A stretch of DNA of 5,009 bases, taken from positions 1 through 5,009 of the forward strand of contig CAISLL010000222.1 of the NCBI GenBank assembly GCA_903886165.1, given 5' to 3'. The notes beneath the pieces are model-generated. The model saw only the letters and a program-made list of their open reading frames with translations, ran no database searches and was not told the origin of the DNA. The position numbers and the translations under genes were made by a program. Of the stretch, positions 1 to 5,009 are shown piece after piece; position 1 is the stretch's first letter, and each line of letters starts with the position of its first letter. The stretch comes from an uncultured beta proteobacterium (GTDB taxonomy: Bacteria; Pseudomonadota; Gammaproteobacteria; Burkholderiales; Burkholderiaceae_C).

Positions 1-2363
1 ATGCACAGCACCACACCCAGAGGCCGGTGGGTCTGGTTGTCAAAAGTGGCATCCACCTGAGCGGCGTAATAACGCAAGAAGTCCACTGCCTCGCGGATTT
101 CTGCAATGGCATTGGGGAGCGACTTGCCCGCCTCGCGCACGATCAGGCCCAGAATGCTTTGCGTGCGCTGCTCCAGCAGGTCGGCGGCGCGTTTCAGACA
201 GGCGGCGCGCTCCTGCGGTGGCGTCACTTGCCAGATTTGGGTCGCGCGGACGGCGCGATTGGCCGCCAGCTCTACCTCGGCCGCATTGGCCGGGCGCACC
301 CAACCCACCTGGTCACGAAGGTCGGCCGGGTTGCACACCGCTTGCCAGCCATTAGCCGCGGCCGTTTGAGGTGTCACAGCTGCCACCTCAGCCACAGTGG
401 CTGCGGCCGCGTGGGTGACTTGTGTGCTGCGCAGCAAACCTGCCGCCAGCGAAGCCAGTTGCTGCTCGTTGGCCAGGTTCAGCCCCGATGAATTCAGGCG
501 CGATTGCGCGCCCAGGTGGGCGAACATCTGGCGTGGCAGGTCGATTTTTGGATGCGGCGCGCCCAGCTGCCCGGTTTCGGCCTCAATCGCTTGCGCCTCG
601 TGCACCGGGTCAGCCACCAGGTCAGACACCTTGATCTTGGGGTCGCCAATGCGGTTCACAAAAGAGGTGTTGGAGCCGTTTTCAAGCAAACGGCGCACCA
701 GGTAGGCCAGCAGTGTCTCATGGGTACCGACTGGTGCGTAAATGCGGCACGGGCGCCCAAGCTTGCCGTCTGCCACGGTGCCGGTCACCTGCTCGTAAAG
801 CGGCTCACCCATGCCATGCAGGCACTGAAATTCATACTGACCGGCATAAAAATTGTTGCCGGCGATCTTGTAAATCGAGGCCACGGTTTGGGCGTTGTGG
901 GTGGCAAACTGCGGGTACACCGCATCTGGCGACGCCAGCAACTTGCGGGCACAGGCCAGGTAAGACACGTCGGTGTGTACCTTGCGGGTGAACACCGGGT
1001 AACCGTCCAGACCGTCCAGCTGGGCGCGTTTGATCTCGGCATCCCAATAAGCACCTTTCACCAGGCGAATCATCAGGCGGTGGCCGCTGCGGCGTGCCAG
1101 GTCAACCACATGGTCAATCACATAGGGGCAACGCTTCAGGTAAGCCTGCACCACAAAACCAATGCCGTTCCAGCCTTTGAGCGCGGGCTCAAAACACAGG
1201 CTCTCCAGCAGATCCAGTGACAGCTCAAGCCGGTCGGACTCTTCGGCATCGATGTTGATGCCGATGTCGTACTGGCGCGCCAACAGCGCCAGCTTGGTCA
1301 GGCGCGGCAGCAGTTCACCCATGACGCGGTCACGCTGGGCGCGGCTGTAACGCGTGTGCAACGCCGACAGTTTCACCGAGATGCCTGGTCCCTCAAAAAT
1401 GCCGCGTCCGTTCGAGGCCATGCCGATGGCGCGGATGGACTGCTCATACGAGGCCACATAACGCTCGGCATCCTCCTCCGTGGTAGCCGCTTCGCCCAGC
1501 ATGTCATAAGAGTAACGAAAGCCCTTTATCTCCAGCCCGCGGCTATTGGCCAGTGCCTCGGAGATGGTTTGCCCGGTGACAAATTGCTCACCCATCAGCT
1601 TCATGGCACGGTGCACGCCCTGACGAATCAAGGGCTCGCCGCCTTTGCCAATCATGCGGGTGAGCGCGCTGGTCATGGTTTTCTCACTGGCGGTGGCGGT
1701 GAGCTTGCCGGTCAGCATGAGGCCCCAGACGGCGGCATTGACAAACATGGAGGGCGAATTGCCCAAGTGAGAATGCCAGTCGCCACGGCTGATCTTGTCG
1801 CGAATGAGTGCGTCGCGGGTGGCGTTGTCAGGAATGCGCAGCAGCGCCTCAGCCATGCACATCAGAGCCACACCCTCCTGGCTGGAGAGCGAGAACTCCT
1901 GCACCAGCGCCTCCACCCCGCCACTGACCCTGTTGCTGCGCAGGCCTTCCACCAGACCGGCGGCCACTTCTTCAATCGCCGCTTGCTGCGCCGGATCTGT
2001 CACATGGGCCAGTTGCACCAGCATCGGCAAGCACTCGGGCTCAGGGCGGTGCCAGGCGGAGGTAATGGCGGCACGCATGTCGGTTTGCGGCAGCACGTTT
2101 TGTGCCCAGTCAAGGAATGGCTGCGGCGCTGAGGACGCGGCGCTGACTGGCACGGTGACAGCCTCGGCATCGTCATACCCATCGGACTCTGACGCCAGGG
2201 TTGTACCTGTCAGTGACACCTCACCACGTTCAATGCGCTCCACATACTGCATGACCGCTTGCTTGATGAGCCAATGGGGCGTTCTGCCTTGCAGCGTGGC
2301 CGCATCCTTGATGCGGTTGCGCAGGGTTTCATCGACCTTGATTCCGAGTGTGACTGTGGCCAT
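1..2363 (-). CDS. putA: Trifunctional PutA: proline dehydrogenase / P5C dehydrogenase / transcriptional repressor (3' end missing)
   Basis: PutA oxidises proline to glutamate in two steps, with FAD then NAD, at the inner membrane face. The DNA-binding type also represses put genes. I read 787 codons without a stop; the frame is open at the window edge. Residues 1-47 form a ribbon-helix-helix domain (LGIKVDETLRNRIK, then RTPHWLIKQA) with Lys9, the residue critical for DNA binding in E. coli. The proline dehydrogenase barrel spans about 263-615. It shows K331 (SVKLSALHTRY), D372 (NIDAEE), R433 and Y439 (RLVKGAYWD), Y542, Y554 and R557-R558 (AYLVRRLLENG), each two positions after the E. coli equivalents as I recall them. 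After an Ala-rich linker (649-671) the aldehyde dehydrogenase domain begins, with EAGKSLPNAIAEIREAVDF at 744-762 and THRPLGVVLC at the edge. The catalytic Cys lies outside the window. By comparison with E. coli (1320 residues), roughly 500 residues are missing. The ATG start puts the DNA-binding domain at the exact N-terminus. Confidence 0.97.
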   Translation of the reverse strand, partial: MATVTLGIKVDETLRNRIKDAATLQGRTPHWLIKQAVMQYVERIERGEVSLTGTTLASESDGYDDAEAVTVPVSAASSAPQPFLDWAQNVLPQTDMRAAITSAWHRPEPECLPMLVQLAHVTDPAQQAAIEEVAAGLVEGLRSNRVSGGVEALVQEFSLSSQEGVALMCMAEALLRIPDNATRDALIRDKISRGDWHSHLGNSPSMFVNAAVWGLMLTGKLTATASEKTMTSALTRMIGKGGEPLIRQGVHRAMKLMGEQFVTGQTISEALANSRGLEIKGFRYSYDMLGEAATTEEDAERYVASYEQSIRAIGMASNGRGIFEGPGISVKLSALHTRYSRAQRDRVMGELLPRLTKLALLARQYDIGINIDAEESDRLELSLDLLESLCFEPALKGWNGIGFVVQAYLKRCPYVIDHVVDLARRSGHRLMIRLVKGAYWDAEIKRAQLDGLDGYPVFTRKVHTDVSYLACARKLLASPDAVYPQFATHNAQTVASIYKIAGNNFYAGQYEFQCLHGMGEPLYEQVTGTVADGKLGRPCRIYAPVGTHETLLAYLVRRLLENGSNTSFVNRIGDPKIKVSDLVADPVHEAQAIEAETGQLGAPHPKIDLPRQMFAHLGAQSRLNSSGLNLANEQQLASLAAGLLRSTQVTHAAAATVAEVAAVTPQTAAANGWQAVCNPADLRDQVGWVRPANAAEVELAANRAVRATQIWQVTPPQERAACLKRAADLLEQRTQSILGLIVREAGKSLPNAIAEIREAVDFLRYYAAQVDATFDNQTHRPLGVVLC

Positions 2364-2364
2364 G

Positions 2365-2370
2365 GTTGCA
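2365..2370 (+). promoter_or_regulatory. GTTGCA hexamer, possible PutA operator next to the start codon
   Basis: An exact GTTGCA lies on the plus strand two bases from the putA ATG. This is the core sequence reported for PutA operator sites in E. coli, and the encoded protein carries the same type of DNA-binding domain. It is inverted relative to the GTTGTA half-sites further upstream, with a centre-to-centre distance of 23 bp to the nearer one. A hexamer occurs by chance fairly often, so the call depends on its position and its company. Confidence 0.35.
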
Positions 2371-2375
2371 CTTTC
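2371..2375 (-). promoter_or_regulatory. Weak ribosome binding site of putA
   Basis: On the minus strand GAAAG lies 7 nt before the putA ATG. It is only a partial Shine-Dalgarno match, but the spacing is right and it supports the start at 2363. A run of T residues lies just upstream of it on the minus strand. Confidence 0.5.
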
Positions 2376-2385
2376 AAAAAAATAG

Positions 2386-2414
2386 GTACAACCATTTTAA
2401 CAATGAGTACAACC
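2386..2414 (-). promoter_or_regulatory. Two direct GTACAACC repeats, candidate repressor sites at the putA promoter
   Basis: The plus-strand octamer GTACAACC occurs at 2386-2393 and 2407-2414, both followed by TTTT within a base. Their starts are 21 bp apart, two helical turns, so proteins bound to both would lie on the same DNA face. On the minus strand each reads GGTTGTAC and contains GTTGTA, one base from GTTGCA, the E. coli PutA operator core as I recall it. One copy lies in the spacer of the proposed promoter and the other just downstream of its -10 box, where a bound repressor would block RNA polymerase. Binding by PutA is an inference; the repeat itself is seen directly. Confidence 0.45.
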
Positions 2415-2421
2415 TTTTGAA
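2394..2421 (-). promoter_or_regulatory. Candidate sigma70 promoter of putA
   Basis: On the minus strand TTCAAA (2416-2421) could be a -35 element (4 of 6 to TTGACA). It is followed after 16 bp by TAAAAT (2394-2399), a -10 element with 5 of 6 matches to TATAAT. Transcription would start near 2387 and leave a leader of about 24 nt before the putA ATG. The region is much more AT-rich than the coding DNA around it. It lies wholly in the 72-bp gap between the kinase stop and putA. This is consensus matching by eye; a start site further upstream inside the kinase gene is not excluded. Confidence 0.45.
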
Positions 2422-2435
2422 CTAGGGTTTTCCCT

Positions 2436-3791
2436 TTACTGCAACACAATGTCGATTTGTGCACCACCCCATTCAGAAGTTGACATCGTCAACTCGCCTT
2501 GATGGCTGGCGACCAGATCTCTGACCACTGCCAAGCCAATGCCGTGGCCAGGAACACGCTCGTCCAACCGCACCCGCCGCTGCGGCGCCAGTTTCAGGTC
2601 GGCAAAGCCCGGGCCGTCGTCCGACACGCGCAAGTGCAGCCGATTGGCCTCTATCCACGTCTGCACGGCGACCTTCCCCTTGGCCCATTTGGCAGCGTTG
2701 TCAAGCACATTGCCCAAAATCTCGAACGCATCGCCCTCGTCGATCCGCCAAGCCAAGGTGGGCGGGCAGTCCAGCGCATAAACCAGGTTTTTCTCGGCAT
2801 AAACCTTGGCCAAGGTGTCACGAATGCGGCTCAAGATGGGCGCCAACACCAGAAATGGCGCAAACCGTGCCGCGCCACTGGCACCCGCCCGGCCCAACTG
2901 GTGCACCACGATGTCGTCCATGCGGGTCACTTGCTCAGCCACCAAACGCGGCAAGTCCGCAGGCTCGTCCAAAGAACTTCGCAGCACCGCCAGCGGTGTC
3001 TTCAGGCTATGGGCCAGGTCGTCCAGCGCGTCCTTGTAGCGCGTTTGGCGAGCCCGCTCCTGATCCAACAGCAGATTGAGGTTATGCGTGAGACGTGCCA
3101 ACTCGTGCGGGTAACGGCCCTGCACCTTGGTTTGTTCACCTTTTTCGATCTGCTGAATTTCCTTGGCCATTTGCCGCAGCGGGGTCAGGCCCCAGCGCAG
3201 CAACAAGGTCTGCGTCAACAAAAGCAGCACGCCGGTGCTGCCCAGCCAACTCCACAGCGTGAACTTGAAGGCCTGCACCTCCTGGTCAAAGCCGGCGGTG
3301 TCTTCCAGGACAGAAAAGACCAGCGGTGTCGACCGGTCGTTGACCGACCATTTGACGGTGTAACTTGCCGCCAGAAAGCTTTGGTCAGTTTTTACCTGGG
3401 CAATGCTGTGCGCCTCGAGTGCATGGACGGTTTCAAAAGACCACTGCCCAGGAACCTGATTGCGCTGAAAGGGTGGGCTGATCCCCAGTGTGGACAATGA
3501 CTGCCACTCTTCCCCCTTAGCCGGATTGGCGATGTTGGCGTACAAACCGGACGTCGGCAAGGACAGGCGAGGCTCGGCCAGCGTGACAGGCATCAGCAGT
3601 GAACCATCCGCATTGAGCTCGGCCCCGGCCATCAACAGGTAAATGGTTGTTTGCAGGCGTGCAAAACGGGCAGCACGCACCCCGTCCACATAAGCCTGCT
3701 GCACCGCCCATCCGGCACCCGCCAGAAACGCCAGCAGCACACCAAAAGCGCCCCAGACCAGCCGCGCACGAATGGACAGCGGTGTTTTCAC
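2436..3791 (-). CDS. PhoQ-like sensor histidine kinase
   Basis: This 451-residue inner-membrane kinase is the sensor partner of the regulator encoded just upstream. It has a short cytoplasmic tail, a membrane helix at about 11-30, a periplasmic sensor domain at about 31-177, a second helix at about 178-198 and a HAMP-like linker to about 250. The phosphoacceptor is His261 in LAHSLKTPLAVL, the H-box variant of PhoQ rather than the common HELRTP. The ATPase domain shows the N box (N361 and N365 in GNVLDNAAKWAK), DDGPGF (391-396) and GHGIGL (415-420). Periplasmic WSW (180-182) and RVRLDERVPGHG also resemble PhoQ. The acidic cluster that PhoQ uses for metal and peptide sensing is absent, so the signal is unknown. 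The start is GTG, overlapping the regulator's TGA stop as GTGA, which implies translational coupling. No clear Shine-Dalgarno is visible. Orthology to PhoQ is likely but not proven. Confidence 0.93.
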   Translation of the reverse strand: MKTPLSIRARLVWGAFGVLLAFLAGAGWAVQQAYVDGVRAARFARLQTTIYLLMAGAELNADGSLLMPVTLAEPRLSLPTSGLYANIANPAKGEEWQSLSTLGISPPFQRNQVPGQWSFETVHALEAHSIAQVKTDQSFLAASYTVKWSVNDRSTPLVFSVLEDTAGFDQEVQAFKFTLWSWLGSTGVLLLLTQTLLLRWGLTPLRQMAKEIQQIEKGEQTKVQGRYPHELARLTHNLNLLLDQERARQTRYKDALDDLAHSLKTPLAVLRSSLDEPADLPRLVAEQVTRMDDIVVHQLGRAGASGAARFAPFLVLAPILSRIRDTLAKVYAEKNLVYALDCPPTLAWRIDEGDAFEILGNVLDNAAKWAKGKVAVQTWIEANRLHLRVSDDGPGFADLKLAPQRRVRLDERVPGHGIGLAVVRDLVASHQGELTMSTSEWGGAQIDIVLQ

Positions 3792-4459
3792 TGCATCACA
3801 AAGCGATAACCACGACCGCGCAGCGTCTCGATGGGCGCCAGCAGCCCCTGCGGATCGATTTTGCGGCGCAGTCGACCAATGAGCACTTCAAGCACGTTGC
3901 TGTCACGGTCTTCATCATGCGGATAAAGGTAGTCAGACAACTCCTGTTTGGTCACCACCCTGGCACGCTCGCGCACCAGATATTCAAGCACCCGGTATTC
4001 AAAGGCGGTCAATTCCAGTGCCACGTTATTCAATTGGGCAGTCTGCCCGGAAAAATCAATGCTCAGGGCGCCCAGCGACAGCACATCAGAGGTGGCCTTG
4101 AGGGCGCGCCGCAGCAATGCCTTGACACGTGCCGCCAATTCCGGATATTCGAAAGGTTTGACCAAATAATCATCTGCACCGGTTTCCAGGCCTTGCACCT
4201 TGTCTTGCCAGCTGCCGCGTGCGGTCAGGATCAGGATGGGCAAGGTTTTGCCCTCGGCGCGAAGGGTCTGCACCACGGTCAGGCCGTTCACCTTGGGCAA
4301 GCCCAGGTCCACAATGGCCAGGTCCAGCGGGTATTCGCGCGCTTGAAACAAGCCGTCTTCACCGTCTGCGGCCATGTCCACCCGGTAGCCGTCGGCTTCA
4401 AGCTTGCGTTTGAGCCCAAGCCGCAGCACGGCATCGTCCTCAATCACCAACAGCCGCAT
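3788..4459 (-). CDS. PhoP-like response regulator, OmpR family (receiver + winged helix)
   Basis: This 223-residue cytoplasmic transcription factor is activated by phosphorylation, presumably by the overlapping kinase. The receiver domain (1-about 118) has the acidic pair D8/D9 (VIEDDA), phospho-acceptor D51 (IVDLGLP), T79 (LTAR) and K101 (VKPF). The SWQDKV segment at 83-88 is characteristic of PhoP as I recall it. The winged-helix DNA-binding domain (about 126-221) has LTAFEYRVLEYLV, a recognition-helix segment with NVLEVLIGRLRRKI, and the terminal wing TLRGRGYRF. Length and motif order are normal for the family. The ATG has AAGG 4 nt upstream (plus strand 4464-4467) and GAGG 10 nt upstream. 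It lies 23 bp after the PepSY gene and shares GTGA with the kinase start, so the three are probably co-transcribed. The regulon cannot be read from this window. Confidence 0.95.
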   Translation of the reverse strand: MRLLVIEDDAVLRLGLKRKLEADGYRVDMAADGEDGLFQAREYPLDLAIVDLGLPKVNGLTVVQTLRAEGKTLPILILTARGSWQDKVQGLETGADDYLVKPFEYPELAARVKALLRRALKATSDVLSLGALSIDFSGQTAQLNNVALELTAFEYRVLEYLVRERARVVTKQELSDYLYPHDEDRDSNVLEVLIGRLRRKIDPQGLLAPIETLRGRGYRFVMQ

Positions 4460-4482
4460 GGTGCCTTGGCCTCGAAACAGGT

Positions 4483-4719
4483 CTAGAACAGGCGCCCGCT
4501 GGAAGCATCAATCAGCAGCACCTTGACCTCCCCCTGGGCTGTGACCACTTTAACGCGCCAGACCGGACGGCCACTACGCTCTGTTTTGTCGACAGACAAC
4601 ACACGCCCGCCACTGGATTGTTGCGCGGTGCTGGCCGCGTCGTCGCGGCTCACGTCCGCCCAGGCAGGCGCAGACAGACTCAGCATCAAGGCAGCGAGGA
4701 TGGGCAGGAGGAATTTCAT
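4483..4719 (-). CDS. Small secreted PepSY-domain protein
   Basis: This 78-residue protein has a signal peptide at 1-21: MK, a hydrophobic core, and an AWA cleavage motif before Asp22. The mature part of about 57 residues fits a single PepSY repeat: a short helix (DDAASTAQQ), then beta strands in GGRVLSVDKTE, RPVWRVKVVT and EVKVLLIDASSGRLF. The ending IDASSG-R-L is the typical PepSY finish. Such proteins act in the periplasm and are often encoded beside two-component systems, where they are thought to inhibit a protease or modulate the sensor; the precise role here is unknown. The frame stays open upstream to an ATG at 4773, but that would bury the signal peptide behind 18 unlikely residues, so I chose 4719 despite a poor Shine-Dalgarno. 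The regulator follows after 23 bp, which suggests an operon. Confidence 0.88.
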   Translation of the reverse strand: MKFLLPILAALMLSLSAPAWADVSRDDAASTAQQSSGGRVLSVDKTERSGRPVWRVKVVTAQGEVKVLLIDASSGRLF

Positions 4720-4742
4720 GGGTGTTCGATAAGTGCCAAACT

Positions 4743-4771
4743 GGGCGGTCGATGGTACTACCGTCACGCCC
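4743..4771. repeat. Imperfect inverted repeat upstream of the PepSY gene
   Basis: GGGCG (4743-4747) and CGCCC (4767-4771) face each other. Inside them GGTA (4753-4756) pairs with TACC (4758-4761) around a single base, with mismatches between the two stems. It fills much of the 59-bp gap between the upstream envelope gene and the PepSY gene. No T-run follows it on the minus strand, so it does not look like an intrinsic terminator. It could be an operator or a weak RNA hairpin, or mean nothing. I saw no convincing -35/-10 pair in this gap, so the promoter of the signalling cassette is unlocated. Confidence 0.3.
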
Positions 4772-4778
4772 ATGCTGG

Positions 4779-5009
4779 CTATTGCTCAACCGGATCAACC
4801 GTGACCCGCACCGGCAGGCTGTTGCCAGGGTAGGTGCGCGTGAACGTGTTGAATTGCTGGCCTCTGTATTCATAGGCCACTCGGTAGCCGGTGATGCGGG
4901 TTTGCGCGTCGTACACAGTGCGGCAGCGTTGCACCTCACGCTGCGTGGTCTCGTACTGACCGTTGTCGTAGGGGTCACGTTGATCCCGTTGATCACGGTT
5001 TCCAAGCCG
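4779..5009 (-). CDS. C-terminal part of a glycine-zipper (2TM) outer-membrane/envelope protein (5' end missing)
   Basis: The last 76 codons of a minus-strand gene run in from the window edge and end in TAG at 4779-4781. The stretch EVQRCRTVYDAQTRITGYRV followed by AYEYRGQQF and ending LPVRVTVDP matches, from memory, the conserved tail of glycine-zipper 2TM domain proteins of proteobacteria (17-kDa surface antigen / SlyB-like). These have an N-terminal signal and a glycine-rich zipper segment; both would lie outside the window, so the family call rests on the tail alone. A hydrophilic Asp/Gln/Arg-rich linker (DQRDQRDPYDNG) precedes it. The gene stops 59 bp before the PepSY start on the same strand and may or may not be co-transcribed with it. 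A different uncharacterised envelope protein is the alternative. Confidence 0.7.
   Translation of the reverse strand, partial: RLGNRDQRDQRDPYDNGQYETTQREVQRCRTVYDAQTRITGYRVAYEYRGQQFNTFTRTYPGNSLPVRVTVDPVEQ
4979..4996. repeat. Two-copy 9-bp tandem repeat inside the glycine-zipper gene
   Basis: GTTGATCCC (4979-4987) is followed directly by GTTGATCAC (4988-4996), differing at one base. On the coding strand this gives the DQRDQRD linker. It preserves frame and is probably just a short low-complexity linker made by slippage; length variation between strains would not break the gene. Confidence 0.45.

Noticed and set aside
504..1220. 238-codon open frame on the plus strand, antisense to putA
   Set aside because: It overlaps the PutA active-site region on the other strand, and its translation has no domain I recognise.
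1356..2132. 258-codon open frame on the plus strand, antisense to putA
   Set aside because: It is opposite conserved PutA sequence; its composition (Gly, His, Gln, Arg) looks like the shadow of a high-GC gene.
2424..2435. AGGG-TTTT-CCCT hairpin right after the kinase stop as an intrinsic terminator
   Set aside because: The stem is only 4 bp and no T-run follows it on the minus strand, so it is too weak to call a terminator.
2499..3500. 333-codon open frame on the plus strand, antisense to the kinase gene
   Set aside because: It lies wholly opposite a kinase with all catalytic motifs intact. Its translation is rich in Gln, His and Arg with no recognisable domain, as expected for an antisense frame in high-GC DNA.
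3647..4486. 279-codon open frame on the plus strand, antisense to the response regulator
   Set aside because: It covers a clearly real PhoP-like regulator on the other strand and has no recognisable fold or motif.
4720..4778. PhoP box (GTTTA direct repeat) upstream of the PepSY gene
   Set aside because: Only one loose match (GTTTG) is present and no second half-site lies at the expected spacing, so autoregulation through a classical PhoP box is not supported.
4574..5005. 143-codon minus-strand frame spanning the PepSY gene and the upstream envelope gene
   Set aside because: It is out of frame with two better-supported genes, is Arg/Thr/Ser-rich, and crosses their intergenic gap; no family resemblance.

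Overview
The window is about 61% GC by eye, and every supported gene reads on the minus strand. The protein sequences and gene layout suggest a betaproteobacterium, probably Burkholderiales and possibly Comamonadaceae. That placement rests on recalled family resemblance and no search was run. In transcription order (high to low coordinates) there are five genes: the C-terminal end of a glycine-zipper-type envelope protein (4779-5009, cut by the window edge), a small secreted PepSY-domain protein (4483-4719), a PhoP-like response regulator (3788-4459), a PhoQ-like sensor histidine kinase (2436-3791), and the first 787 codons of a trifunctional PutA (3-2363, running off the window at base 1).

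The PepSY gene, regulator and kinase form a compact cassette. There are 23 bp between PepSY and the regulator, and a 4-bp GTGA stop/start overlap between regulator and kinase. Likely logic: the kinase senses an envelope or periplasmic signal and phosphorylates Asp51 of the regulator, while the exported PepSY protein may modulate the sensor from the periplasmic side. The kinase resembles PhoQ in its cytoplasmic half but lacks PhoQ's acidic periplasmic cluster, so its ligand need not be Mg2+.

putA starts 72 bp after the kinase stop. The short AT-rich gap holds a plausible sigma70 promoter, two direct GTACAACC repeats 21 bp apart that overlap or abut the -10 region, and a GTTGCA hexamer just before the start codon. 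GTTGCA is the core of the E. coli PutA operator as I recall it. PutA here keeps the N-terminal ribbon-helix-helix DNA-binding domain with Lys9, so proline-responsive autorepression at this spot is a reasonable prediction.

I see no mobile element, CRISPR array, tRNA or rRNA. Coding density is high, no non-coding stretch exceeds about 75 bp, and I found no evidence of a previously undescribed system. The most useful leads are the putA operator architecture and the PepSY/PhoPQ-like signalling cassette.
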